Source: Paenibacillus artemisiicola (GTDB taxonomy: Bacteria; Bacillota; Bacilli; Paenibacillales; Paenibacillaceae). Taken from it: a stretch of 51,396 bases of DNA. Every line of letters starts with the position of its first letter. The first letter of the stretch is position 1. Under the pieces are notes generated by a model. That model did not search any database, was not told the DNA's origin, and worked only from the letters and a program-made list of their open reading frames with translations. Location: contig NZ_JAGGDJ010000040.1 of assembly GCF_017652985.1 (NCBI RefSeq), positions 1 through 51,396 of the forward strand, read 5' to 3'. This document shows positions 15,287 to 24,644 of this stretch, piece after piece. Made by a program: the position numbers and the translations under genes.

Positions 15287-17209
15287 TTAACTGGCAAGTC
15301 TCTTCAGGAACCGATACAAGACAAGGCTTCTGATCACAATCTTCATTGCCGGATCGTTCGCTAGCTCTGCTCTTGGCTGTTGATTCACTTTGACGAAAGC
15401 CGCTCGAACACGATCAATGTTCAGATATTGCGACACTAAGCCGTTGCTGCACAACTCGTCGATCTCCGCCGCGAAAGAATTCCATTGCGGTAGGATACGG
15501 TGAACCCAATCCGAGCCTTGCACGCCTCGCGTACGTTGATTCAATCGAACGGCATCTGGCAGCAGTCCGTTCATGGACCGACGAACAAGCGCTCGATCCA
15601 TTCCATTCTGAACGAATTGGTTCAGGGGCAGCGATAAGCAAAACCGAATGACTCGCGGATCGTTGGTCGGATCTCTCTCGATCACGCCATATCGGAGAGA
15701 TAGCTTCGTCGCAACCGTTCCCTGCATCCCTACTATTGCCGCATTCTCGTAAAACTTCTGCCTTTCATTCGCAATCGTTAAGGAGAATCCCCCAATACCG
15801 ACTTCATATGGCTTCAAGCACTCATATACATTGGTAGACTTCGCAAACGCAGGATTGATGAATTGATACGCATCGTTCACAGCACCTGCAGAGCCTCTGG
15901 CAAATACCTTCTCGCCCAGAAACCTCAGCATCCATTTGCGTCCTACTCCTATGTTGTGGGCATACTGCTTAAGCTCCTGGTTGAACTTCAAAAGCTTGAG
16001 TCTTTTTAATAGGTGTATGTAATAGTCTGAGGCATCTCCCCATGAGATCGAGAAGTTGCCTCCTGACCCCATGAGCATAAGGGCTACTCCTTGGTCTGCC
16101 GCAACCTCTTTGATTCCTTTGAACCAGAAAGAATTCTCTATAAATTTGTAAGGCATTTCCATAATGTCAAGCCACTCGTTCATTTCCGTGAGCGAGCTTT
16201 TGCCATCAAAATCGAGATAATGATCCGCGATATTCCCTGCATTCCGCACCGTCTCTTTGATATACGGACGCTCATCCGGCAGCCGCGTCCTTTTCGTCCA
16301 CGGAACAAAGTCTTGCGGTGGAATATAGCTGTATGTATGCAATGGTTTGTTCGCAATGGCCAGCTCACGCGATGCGATGCTTACAACCGAACCCGAATCC
16401 AGTCCCCCGCTCAACGTTGCACCTATCGGTTGATTCGTTCGAAGCCTCGATTTCACCGCTTGCGAGAATACATCACGAAATGCTTCTTCATATTCCGCAT
16501 TCGACTTGAGCTTAAGCTTCTGTTCCGGTTCGAGCGACCCATACTTCGACACCGTTACACGACCATCCTTAACTAGTAAACGATGCGCAGGCGGAAGCTG
16601 TTCGATGTCCTGATAAACTGTGCCTCGCGTATCCACACAGTCGAGCACGAGCGGGATCGTAATGAACTCCGCCAGCCACGACTCCCGAATCCGCTTGGTG
16701 ATGCCTTTCATCATGAGCAGCGGCTTCATCGTTGTAGCAAATGCAACCCGGCCCGCATCATGATGGAAATACAGTGTCCGAGTCCCTACTAGGTCCCGTG
16801 CACCGAATAGCGTTCGCTCACGTTGATCCCAGATCATAAAAGCAAAGTCGCCATATAGATATCGAGGGCAATCATAGCCCCATCGTTTGTATGCACGAAT
16901 AATGAGCTCGCAGTCCGAGAGAGAAGAACGTCGTTCATTAGCGATCCCTAACCGGTCGAACAGCTCTTCTCTGTTATCCAGAATGACGTCGGCCGTAATG
17001 ACAATCTCACTCTCTTCATCCCAATAAGGCATCGGGCTATAGCATTCATCGGCCAGCAGCCTTCTTTCGCCGCAGACAAGCGCAATCGAATCCCTCTGCC
17101 AGCTCCCAATAGCGTCCACGCGATATTCTTGAACTGACTCCATCAGCAGCTGAGCATCTTCAGTGATATCGTTTTGATTGTATGCATGAATACCTAGGAT
17201 AACCCCCAT
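15287..17209 (-). CDS. Lasso peptide cyclase, asparagine-synthetase-like (C2)
   Basis: A 640-residue cyclase of the same length as C1. The S-G-G-L-D-S-G ATP-binding motif is near residue 265, and the N-terminal domain starts M-G-V-I-L-G-I without the glutaminase Cys. The frame runs upstream to 17506, but this crosses the promoter and operator, and ATG 17209 has GGAAGAG before it. It makes the ring of A2, whose gene starts 30 nt downstream. Both cyclases share the N-terminal H-x-x-N segment and the C-terminal Q-R-x-R-G-V-Q-G motif, which points to gene duplication. Confidence 0.9.
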   Translation of the reverse strand: MGVILGIHAYNQNDITEDAQLLMESVQEYRVDAIGSWQRDSIALVCGERRLLADECYSPMPYWDEESEIVITADVILDNREELFDRLGIANERRSSLSDCELIIRAYKRWGYDCPRYLYGDFAFMIWDQRERTLFGARDLVGTRTLYFHHDAGRVAFATTMKPLLMMKGITKRIRESWLAEFITIPLVLDCVDTRGTVYQDIEQLPPAHRLLVKDGRVTVSKYGSLEPEQKLKLKSNAEYEEAFRDVFSQAVKSRLRTNQPIGATLSGGLDSGSVVSIASRELAIANKPLHTYSYIPPQDFVPWTKRTRLPDERPYIKETVRNAGNIADHYLDFDGKSSLTEMNEWLDIMEMPYKFIENSFWFKGIKEVAADQGVALMLMGSGGNFSISWGDASDYYIHLLKRLKLLKFNQELKQYAHNIGVGRKWMLRFLGEKVFARGSAGAVNDAYQFINPAFAKSTNVYECLKPYEVGIGGFSLTIANERQKFYENAAIVGMQGTVATKLSLRYGVIERDPTNDPRVIRFCLSLPLNQFVQNGMDRALVRRSMNGLLPDAVRLNQRTRGVQGSDWVHRILPQWNSFAAEIDELCSNGLVSQYLNIDRVRAAFVKVNQQPRAELANDPAMKIVIRSLVLYRFLKRLAS

Positions 17210-17245
17210 ATAGCTCTTCCTCTCCACACCTAAATGCCTATTTGA

Positions 17246-17306
17246 ATTATAGCGCATATGATACAATTTGTAACTATAAATTTTTGGTAATATACTTTTT
17301 GTATCA
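17246..17306 (-). promoter_or_regulatory. C2 promoter with two operator-like repeats
   Basis: Minus-strand -35 GTTACA (17269-17274) and -10 TATAAT (17246-17251) are 17 bp apart. TGATAC-AATTT-GTAACT (17259-17275) covers the -35, and a second repeat ATATAC-TTTTT-GTATCA lies at 17290-17306, exactly 31 bp upstream. The layout matches the CxxC-gene promoter and the first repeat is identical to that at C1. Confidence 0.7.
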
Positions 17307-17361
17307 TTTTGGGCACTATAACCAGGGGCTGGAGGAGCCATCCTAGTTAAAGCGGGTACAG

Positions 17362-18552
17362 TTAAACAGGTACTCGTTGTTTTTTCTTTCTCCAGTACCA
17401 AAGGAATGGACGAAGAGGGAAATACATGAAGTGAAGCCACCTTGGAAGGGTAAGCGCTTTGACATCCAAATAGTTCGGATACAGTTTGTTTACGTTTCGC
17501 TTCCATCGCTGGCGAGAAGTGAGAAGCAATGAATTGTACGATTTGAAATAAGCTTGTGCCATAGATGGCGTTTGTTTATCGAGAAGATAAATATATTCGT
17601 CGATGATCTTAATGGCCTCATCCGCAAGTCTTTGTGACTTCGCATGAGCTGCCATCGCTCTGCATCTTGAATCGAGCGAAAAATCAAATAGTTCAGAGAG
17701 CAGCACCATAACTTGGCCGACGACATGCATGAGATCCAGTTTACCGCAATAATCAGCGACGGTTGCCCAGTTCATCTCTGAGTGCATCATGTATTTGATG
17801 TCAGCTAGCCAGCGCAGCCTGAACCAAGCATGACGAGCTCCGTGCGAGATCAAATATACAAACAGGTCCTCGTGTCCTAAGTAAGAGACTGGTATGCTTG
17901 TTTTTTTTGTTTGCCTTCTGCGATTCCATAGTTCATTGAATGTGAATTCCCTGAACGAATCCGAGCTCATCCGCCAATGTAATTCTACTTGAACGCGGCT
18001 TTCAGAATGAGTGTAGCTGAGGTGATGTTTATTACGTCTCACCGCGTTCAATGCTCTAGGGACATACTCATCCGGCTGAAAACCAAGCTGCAACAATAAT
18101 TCCTCTGCCTGCTCAAAACTGCCTTCAGGTACTAGCAAATCAATATCCTTCGATGTACGAAGGGAGAAGTCGTCATACAAGGCCTCTGCGAGCACGGGGC
18201 CTTTAAGGACGAGTGACTTGATGTTAGCCTGCTCCAACGTGTGACAAACCTTCTCCATTACAGCTGTCAATTGAAGCATCTTCATCGTATTGCATACGCA
18301 CATTTGATTCAATGTCGATATGATATGCGCAGGGACGAATTGAAGATCCAGCTTATTGATCTGCGCATACACAATCGGATATAGGCGATGCTCTTTAGTT
18401 AGATGAAGAAACCGATCCCAGTCGATATGAGGTCCAGCCATATCTTGAATTGATTCCAGCGACAAGCTGGACTTATCAATATTTAAGATTGACAGCATCA
18501 ACTGCAATTCAATTGGGAGACTGTGAGCAATCTCATGGGTTCCGGTCTTCAT
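17362..18552 (-). CDS. Nucleotidyltransferase-fold protein of lasso cluster (N)
   Basis: A 396-residue protein of the uncharacterised nucleotidyltransferase family often found in lasso and other RiPP clusters. The V-L-K-G-P-V-L-A-E-A-L-Y motif near residue 118 and R-T-S-K-D-I-D-L-L-V near 135 form the nucleotidyltransferase core with its Asp pair. Its role in lasso pathways is unproven. Start at 18552 after GAGGTG. It lies only 28 nt after ugd with no terminator, so it is probably transcribed from the polysaccharide operon, while C2 downstream has its own promoter. Confidence 0.8.
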   Translation of the reverse strand: MKTGTHEIAHSLPIELQLMLSILNIDKSSLSLESIQDMAGPHIDWDRFLHLTKEHRLYPIVYAQINKLDLQFVPAHIISTLNQMCVCNTMKMLQLTAVMEKVCHTLEQANIKSLVLKGPVLAEALYDDFSLRTSKDIDLLVPEGSFEQAEELLLQLGFQPDEYVPRALNAVRRNKHHLSYTHSESRVQVELHWRMSSDSFREFTFNELWNRRRQTKKTSIPVSYLGHEDLFVYLISHGARHAWFRLRWLADIKYMMHSEMNWATVADYCGKLDLMHVVGQVMVLLSELFDFSLDSRCRAMAAHAKSQRLADEAIKIIDEYIYLLDKQTPSMAQAYFKSYNSLLLTSRQRWKRNVNKLYPNYLDVKALTLPRWLHFMYFPLRPFLWYWRKKKQRVPV

Positions 18553-18580
18553 CGTATGAGCACCTCGTCATAAGTAAGTG

Positions 18581-19918
18581 TTATAAAGAAACAAGCGGAA
18601 TCTGCTCTCTTACACCTCGGTTCAAACTTGGACGGCCGACCGAATAGTAGACAAAGTCGGTTCCTACCAATTGCTCCTCGCTGTACATGTTACGCCCATC
18701 AATCAGATTCGGCGATCTAAGCCACTTTTGAATTTCCTGCAGAGAGATCTGTTTGAACTGCTTCCATTCCGTCAGCAGGCATAGAGCGTCTGCATGCAAC
18801 GCTGCTTCTTCTGCCGATTCACAGTAAACAATGCCCGAACGGCAGAAAGATTGGTTGAAGTTATGAGCGGCTATAGGATCATATGCCTTCACCACCGCAC
18901 CTTTGTCCAGCAGTGCAGATATAATTTCGAATGCTGGCGCATCCCGTACATCATCCGTTTCAGGCTTGAAGGCAAGCCCCCAAATCGCAATCGTCTTTCC
19001 TTCGAGCTCTCCTAAGATGGATTCCAGCTTATGAATAACGTTAAAGCGCTGATCACGATTGACCTCAACAACCGACTTCAATAGTTTGAAATCATAATTA
19101 ACATGGCCCGCGATCTGAATAAGCGCCTGCGTATCTTTAGGAAAACATGACCCGCCGTATCCAATTCCCGCTCTTAGGAACGAAGAGCCAATCCGGTGGT
19201 CCAGCCCCATGCCGCCAGCAACCTCTTCTACGTTAGCGCCTACTTTCTCACAAATATTCGCGATTTCATTAATAAATGATATCTTCGTTGCCAGGAATGC
19301 GTTAGAAGCATACTTGATCATTTCCGCACTTCGAACATCAGTAATAATGATGCGCTCCGTAAGTGGAGAGTGAAGCTCCTGCAGCGTCTGTGCTGCCTTC
19401 TCACTCTCGGTACCAATAATGATGCGGTCTGGCTTCAGCGTGTCTGACACCGCAGTGCCTTCACGAAGGAATTCAGGTACCGATGCGAAGTCGAAAGGTA
19501 CGGATGCGTGTTGCTCGATGATGGCCGCAACCTTTTCGTTCGTTCCTACCGGGACCGTACTTTTCACAACAATAACCTTATAGTCATGAATCTCCTGGCC
19601 GATCTCTTCTGCGACCTTCTCGATAAAGGAGAGATTCGCTTCGCCGTTCGGCAGAGACGGTGTTCCGACCGCAATAATTATGATCTCGGATCGATTAACC
19701 GCTGCGGCCAAGTCCGATGTGAACGCCAGTCGTCCCGCTTCAATATTTCTAGTCATTAATTCCTTAAGCCCCGGCTCATAGATCGGTACTTCACCGTTGT
19801 TCAACCGCTCTATTTTGGCTTTAACATTATCAACGCAAATCACTTCATTGCCGAGCTCTGCAAAACATACACCGGAGACCAGCCCTACATACCCTGTTCC
19901 AATAACCGCTAGTTTCAT
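18581..19918 (-). CDS. ugd: UDP-glucose 6-dehydrogenase
   Basis: 445 residues, the family's normal length. The Rossmann motif G-T-G-Y-V-G-L-V is at residues 7-14, the substrate-binding K-S-T-V-P-V-G-T near 120, and the catalytic Cys in G-Y-G-G-S-C-F-P-K-D near 258. It oxidises UDP-glucose to UDP-glucuronate in the cytoplasm, using NAD twice. The frame is open up to 20443 because it reads into the remains of a glycosyltransferase gene; ATG 19918 with GAGGGG upstream is the real start. Together with galU it provides glucuronate for the polymer. Confidence 0.93.
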   Translation of the reverse strand: MKLAVIGTGYVGLVSGVCFAELGNEVICVDNVKAKIERLNNGEVPIYEPGLKELMTRNIEAGRLAFTSDLAAAVNRSEIIIIAVGTPSLPNGEANLSFIEKVAEEIGQEIHDYKVIVVKSTVPVGTNEKVAAIIEQHASVPFDFASVPEFLREGTAVSDTLKPDRIIIGTESEKAAQTLQELHSPLTERIIITDVRSAEMIKYASNAFLATKISFINEIANICEKVGANVEEVAGGMGLDHRIGSSFLRAGIGYGGSCFPKDTQALIQIAGHVNYDFKLLKSVVEVNRDQRFNVIHKLESILGELEGKTIAIWGLAFKPETDDVRDAPAFEIISALLDKGAVVKAYDPIAAHNFNQSFCRSGIVYCESAEEAALHADALCLLTEWKQFKQISLQEIQKWLRSPNLIDGRNMYSEEQLVGTDFVYYSVGRPSLNRGVREQIPLVSL

Positions 19919-20715
19919 TGTCCTACACCCCTCACGATTTGTTCCAATAAGATTGACCTCGTTAGAGTCGCGAGGCATTCTAGACATTGCTTGATGAAGT
20001 TCACCAGTTCTTAGTTGCTCCCAATCCGCCATAAAGTGCGGATAATATTCGGGCAGCGACCGAATCGTATTCTCGTCTTCTTTCATTGCATGCCGAGTTA
20101 ATAGAATAAGCGGCTTGCTCAACACGACAGCCTCGCTCACCGTACTCCAGCCCGGCTTGCTGATGACGATATTCGATCCGGCTCCAAAGTTCTGGGACTC
20201 TGTATAATCTGCCAGGATAGCAATTACATTGGACCGCTGTAATTTCATATTGCTCGATACAATGAACTGCAGCGATTCATTCTCCCACAGTTTCCATCTC
20301 ATGACATTCTGCAGATCAATGCTCATCCCAATGCTGCTGTAAATGATTCTTTTTGTATGGTCAGGATTGATGGTCTTGCGAATTTCGTCCACTGCTTGCC
20401 AGTCTATGTCCCGACAGAAGAAGCCAGCCTGCATCGAGCCCACTTACGCCCCAATCCGGTCCTTGCTATCCGATATACCAAGCCTGCATAGGCTTCATAT
20501 AGCGGCTCCAATGACGAATCATCGATCATTGCTTGATAGATGGTGTACCATGTGAAATTGGAAAGCCCAACCGAGGTAACACCTGCCCCTTTAGCAGCCT
20601 TGACGGCGATCGGAGAGATGTCGGCAATAACTAGAACGACTTCTTCCGAACGCAGAAAGTCCGCCTCTCGGTTAACTTCCATCGGCCTATCGTTGCTGTC
20701 ATCCCATTGAAACAT
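19915..20715 (-). pseudogene. Decayed glycosyltransferase (truncated, two frame breaks)
   Basis: Remains of a MurG-like/family-28-type glycosyltransferase. The first frame (20404-20715) reads D-I-S-P-I-A-V-K-A-A-K-G-A-G-V and S-N-F-T-W-Y-T-I-Y, internal family motifs. The expected first ~90 residues are absent, so the 5' end is missing at the manC junction. Between 20404 and 20446 the reading shifts and continues with G-F-F-C-R-D and the donor-site stretch S-K-P-G-W-S-T-V-S-E-A. A second one-base shift near 20010 restores a natural end, L-E-Q-I-V-R-G-V-G-Q, whose TGA overlaps the ugd ATG. Genuine decay is favoured by the missing 5' end; sequencing errors could explain the shifts alone. Confidence 0.75.
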
Positions 20716-22075
20716 TCAAGCAGTGTTCAGACATTTCCGACCATGTCGAAAACATCTCCATCACGGTGTCTTCTTGCGAGTGTCCGCTATGTACGATAAT
20801 GATTTCCATATCCGTGCTAGCCCTTAAGCTATGCAACGTTTTCATCGGGATGTGTAGAACATTCCCTGCCTTTACTTTAATCGGAATTCCGTTCTGGACA
20901 AATTCCCCTATACCCTTGACGACCGTCCATACCTCTTCACGATACAGATGCATCAGATAGCTAAGGTTTCGACCTTCCTTAATCGCTACCCGTTTCGTAA
21001 TTACGCAGCGGCCGTCCTCATACTTCTCGTTGTCGAGAATCCGAATCCAGCCCCATTCCTTCTCCTCGAACATCGGGCCCTGATTATAATTAATGAAATC
21101 TTTAATCCGCGGGCTCGCACTCTTATCCGTAACCAATATCCCATCTGGGCTTACTGCAACGACCACATTAGATACACCTAGAATGGTGACAGGGATTTCA
21201 AGCTCATTCACTAAATGGGTATTCGCGCAATCCTCGCTGATAGTCCCTCTGCCGATTTGGTTCTGCTTCATCTCTTCCGTCAGCGTATTCCACGTGCCAA
21301 GATCCTTCCAATACCCGTCATATGGAATGACGACGATGTTATCGGTCTTCTCAACTACCTCATAGTCGAAGCTGATTTTAGGAAGGTTATGATATTGCTC
21401 AACGAGCTGGTCATATTCGAGAGGATAACCTTTCGCCTCCAGGATGCTAATGAGATATCCAAGCTTGAAGGAGAAGACGCCACAGTTCCACATTGCTTTC
21501 CGTTCGATTAAGCCTATGGCTGCTTCTTCAGAAGGTTTTTCTTGGAAATGGCTAACTCGCAGCGAGCCGGCAACAGGCGACTGTTCATGTTCAGGAATAA
21601 TATAGCCATACTTTGCAGACGGGTAGGTCGGCTTTACACCAACAAGCGCAAGATCTGCGTTCGTTGCTCGAATCGTATCCTCCAGCTTCTGGACGGCATT
21701 AAAAAAGTGGCCCTCTACATAAGGGTCCACTGGTAGAATAGCAACGATCTCACCTAGATCAACATTTGCAACCGAGTATAGATACGAAGCTGTCAGCGCT
21801 ATTGCCGGGAATGTATCCCTGCGTTCAGGTTCAATAATAAGCGGTACCGACGTGCCAAGCTGATTATGCACCATTTCGATTTGCGATTTGCCAGTCGCAA
21901 TGTAGCTGGACCCCGCTAAACCGCTCTTAGTAATTTGCCCCCATACGCGCTGCACCATCGAAATTAGCTCTTGGTCCTCGTTCTCCAATACTTTAAGAAA
22001 TTGCTTCGAACGAGCGTCGTTCGACAATGGCCACAAGCGTTTACCAGATCCACCGGATAACAGTACGATTTTCAT
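20699..22075 (-). CDS. manC: Mannose-1-phosphate guanylyltransferase
   Basis: 458 residues with an N-terminal nucleotidyltransferase domain (L-S-G-G-S-G-K-R-L-W-P-L at residues 5-16; F-x-E-K-P near 180) and a C-terminal cupin domain (residues ~350-450) as in ManC/CpsB proteins. It makes GDP-mannose from mannose-1-phosphate and GTP and may also have phosphomannose isomerase activity. Start at 22075 after GGGGGAG, rather than the open-frame start at 22111. GDP-mannose feeds gmd and fcl in the same operon. Confidence 0.92.
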   Translation of the reverse strand: MKIVLLSGGSGKRLWPLSNDARSKQFLKVLENEDQELISMVQRVWGQITKSGLAGSSYIATGKSQIEMVHNQLGTSVPLIIEPERRDTFPAIALTASYLYSVANVDLGEIVAILPVDPYVEGHFFNAVQKLEDTIRATNADLALVGVKPTYPSAKYGYIIPEHEQSPVAGSLRVSHFQEKPSEEAAIGLIERKAMWNCGVFSFKLGYLISILEAKGYPLEYDQLVEQYHNLPKISFDYEVVEKTDNIVVIPYDGYWKDLGTWNTLTEEMKQNQIGRGTISEDCANTHLVNELEIPVTILGVSNVVVAVSPDGILVTDKSASPRIKDFINYNQGPMFEEKEWGWIRILDNEKYEDGRCVITKRVAIKEGRNLSYLMHLYREEVWTVVKGIGEFVQNGIPIKVKAGNVLHIPMKTLHSLRASTDMEIIIVHSGHSQEDTVMEMFSTWSEMSEHCLNVSMG

Positions 22076-22110
22076 CTTTTCTCCCCCAAACATTTTACAA
22101 CTTACATCCA

Positions 22111-23574
22111 TTAGCCAGGATCATATTCTTGCTTGATCCGATCTTTACGCTTCGACTTGCCGAGTGAAAACAGAAAGCTAATCTGATTTGTAATAACTAA
22201 TCCAACGAAGAAGGCAATACCCGCAACCATCACCATGAACAACGCTGTAAAAATAACATTATCGATCTTAACAAACGACGATAATAAAAGACCGGCGAAA
22301 GTAAGGACAAACACCAGCAGATCAGGGAAGAATTGTCTAAGGAATTGGGTATACCTTCGTTCAAACCCATAACGAACAAGAATGAAGAAGGCGATGAAGA
22401 AATGCAACGTATAAGCAATTGAAACGCATAAAGCAACGTCTCTAATATCTTTAAACCATATGCCAACACATATTGAGATAACGGTAATTAATGAGTTGAT
22501 AACGCCAGTCTTGAACAAAAGCTTCGTAGATCCCAAGCTCTGAAATATCGCTCCCGTGCTTGATGTAACCATCTGTGGCCAAACGGATAACGCTAGCATT
22601 TTGAACGCTGGGACTGTTGCAAGCCAACTTGCTCCGAACATAATCGTAATGATTTCCTTGGCACTAACGAAACAAAATACGGATACAAATGCCCCCATTA
22701 ATGAAAGTAGTTTTACAATCCTCATATATTGCGAGTAGATATAGTCTTTATTTTCTTGGTGCTCAGATAATATTGGCAGCAATATTGGTGTAATAACTCC
22801 AGTCAAAATATTGAGCGGATAGAGCATTAGTCGATAACCTTTGTCGTAATACCCTAGTGCCACACTGCCTAGAAATTTGCCGATCAGCAAGGCGTCCAAA
22901 TTTCGAGAAAAATAATTCACTAAATTAAACAGAAATTGAAACGTAGAGAACTCTTTAATTTTGATTATACTTGCTTTATTAAACTTTAAGGCTGGCCTTA
23001 CGGATACACTTAAAATGTTCCATAAGAATGTGAAAAAGGCCATAAACACGGAGTTGTACACTATTGCGTAATATTTGTAGCCTGCAACAGCAAGAACGAT
23101 TGTAAGTGCAGCCGCTGCAATCGACACAATGATTGACCTTACTCCTAAAGCAGCGAAACGTTTGTCCTTAAGCAATAACGCATTCGGCACAATGTTAAGC
23201 GCATTGAAGAATAGGGATACAGACAACACAGCCCCAATGGTGATATAGACCGAATTCCCATAAACATATGACAGTGGAACAGAGAATAAAGCAAATGTCA
23301 CTGCTAGGATGACTGCGAAATAAATTGTGAACGTGAAAATATGATTCACGTCTTGTTTGGTCAATGACTTATTCTGAATAATGGCTGCTCCAATGCCCAT
23401 ATCAGCAATCATTAGAAAGAATGTGGTGAACACAGTCGTAACCGCAACAATCCCGAAATCCTCTGGTGTCAATAATCGCGCCAAGACCGATGTGAACAGT
23501 ATCTGTATAATAACAACCGTATACTTGGATATGAAATTGATAAGGGCTGCCCTTTTCAACGATGTGGCGTTCAT
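22111..23574 (-). CDS. Polysaccharide repeat-unit flippase (Wzx/MOP family)
   Basis: A 487-residue protein with about 12-14 hydrophobic segments. The N-terminal R-L-L-T-P-E-D-F-G-I-V-A and D-M-G-I-G-A-A-I-I-Q-N motifs match WzxC-like flippases, which move undecaprenyl-diphosphate-linked repeat units across the membrane. It ends 35 nt before manC. With the Wzy-like protein and the chain-length pair it defines a Wzx/Wzy-dependent pathway. Confidence 0.9.
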   Translation of the reverse strand: MNATSLKRAALINFISKYTVVIIQILFTSVLARLLTPEDFGIVAVTTVFTTFFLMIADMGIGAAIIQNKSLTKQDVNHIFTFTIYFAVILAVTFALFSVPLSYVYGNSVYITIGAVLSVSLFFNALNIVPNALLLKDKRFAALGVRSIIVSIAAAALTIVLAVAGYKYYAIVYNSVFMAFFTFLWNILSVSVRPALKFNKASIIKIKEFSTFQFLFNLVNYFSRNLDALLIGKFLGSVALGYYDKGYRLMLYPLNILTGVITPILLPILSEHQENKDYIYSQYMRIVKLLSLMGAFVSVFCFVSAKEIITIMFGASWLATVPAFKMLALSVWPQMVTSSTGAIFQSLGSTKLLFKTGVINSLITVISICVGIWFKDIRDVALCVSIAYTLHFFIAFFILVRYGFERRYTQFLRQFFPDLLVFVLTFAGLLLSSFVKIDNVIFTALFMVMVAGIAFFVGLVITNQISFLFSLGKSKRKDRIKQEYDPG

Positions 23575-23648
23575 AGCCGGTACTTTCCTTCTACTCTGTT
23601 TTGCATTGCGATCACATTCCTATTTTTAGAGTTATGCCGAGTGACGTA

Positions 23649-24623
23649 TCAACTTATTAACTTATAGAAATAGCGAAACGAGTTGTAAATCGGTTTCGGA
23701 AGACGTTTCAACAAGTTTTGGAGATACACCTTCCTCGACTTCGTATTAAAAATGAACGATACGATAGCGCCCTTTGCGAACATTTCATTAGTTTCCGTGC
23801 AATACACCGGCTTTTTGGTGAGCTCATGGATTTTGATCGCTTGATGGCGCTCGCTTTCGACAAACAGATCCAACTGCGACTTCCTATATGCCTCCGCCTT
23901 ATGAGTACCATGTGCTCCGAGGCGCTGCCTCTCTTCTTTATTCGGAAGGTCCAGCATAATTAAATGTTCGTATTGAATTCCATGATTATTCAACCAGGCT
24001 TCCGTCTGCTCCCTATATTTCTCCAGTCGGCTAGTTACAATACTATGTATCTTACCCGTCGGTATAAATAAAGGAGGGGTATTACTTAAGAACTCAATAT
24101 ATTTACTGCCATCATCATTCTGCTCTTTTGTAGGATCCACGCATAATACTCCGTCAATATCAAAACCAGCTCTTTCAACAACTTGATGGTGAAAGATGTT
24201 CCATTCAAATAATCTCGGTAACGGCACGCATTCTAAAAAAATATCAATATCATCTCGAACCTGATCGGAGGAATATACAGCTAGCGTCGTTATTTTCTTT
24301 TTCATCTCTTCGGGAATTCTCTCCATCTCTTTTGCAAGAGATACCCCGCTAAAAATACTGTCATCTACAAGAAGAATCCGATTTGCTTCACTCGGAAAAT
24401 TTATTGAGCTCTTCGAATGCCTTGTAGACCCTGTCTTAAGAGGATAATTGTGAATCAGTGCCCCCAGATCACAACACTTCTGATTCAAGTAAAGGGCGAT
24501 CATATAGGCTGGGACCATTCCACTTCTTGGGATTCCAACAATAAGATCATAATTACCTGACCTGATAAGCGGTAGCTTCCTCTTAATCAGGGAACCTAAA
24601 TCCGAGTAGCTCCTATAATTCAT
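23649..24623 (-). CDS. Phosphoribosyltransferase-HAD-like fusion protein
   Basis: 324 residues. The N-terminal half (1-135) is a type I phosphoribosyltransferase fold: I-V-G-I-P-R-S-G-M near residue 28 and the PRPP loop I-L-L-V-D-D-S-I-F-S-G-V-S near residue 84. The second half carries a HAD-like first motif G-F-D-I-D-G-V-L near 153 and a Thr-containing second motif I-V-T-S-R-L near 199. No sugar-nucleotide function is known to me for such a pair in a polysaccharide operon. It may salvage a nucleotide or modify a sugar phosphate; this is not established. Start at 24623 after GGAGG. Confidence 0.75.
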   Translation of the reverse strand: MNYRSYSDLGSLIKRKLPLIRSGNYDLIVGIPRSGMVPAYMIALYLNQKCCDLGALIHNYPLKTGSTRHSKSSINFPSEANRILLVDDSIFSGVSLAKEMERIPEEMKKKITTLAVYSSDQVRDDIDIFLECVPLPRLFEWNIFHHQVVERAGFDIDGVLCVDPTKEQNDDGSKYIEFLSNTPPLFIPTGKIHSIVTSRLEKYREQTEAWLNNHGIQYEHLIMLDLPNKEERQRLGAHGTHKAEAYRKSQLDLFVESERHQAIKIHELTKKPVYCTETNEMFAKGAIVSFIFNTKSRKVYLQNLLKRLPKPIYNSFRYFYKLIS

Positions 24624-24644
24624 CTAAGTACCTCCATTTCACAG

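Noticed and set aside
17210..17506. 99-residue N-terminal extension of cyclase C2
   Set aside because: It covers the promoter and both operator repeats and ends beyond the N gene stop; ATG 17209 aligns with C1.
18581..20443. Single 620-residue fusion of a glycosyltransferase tail to Ugd
   Set aside because: Ugd has its own ATG and ribosome site at 19918; the fused part comes from a frame-broken gene whose natural stop overlaps that ATG.
23646..23651. GTATCA half-site near the flippase gene
   Set aside because: No second arm at the 5-bp spacing, and it lies at the end of a gene rather than in a promoter.
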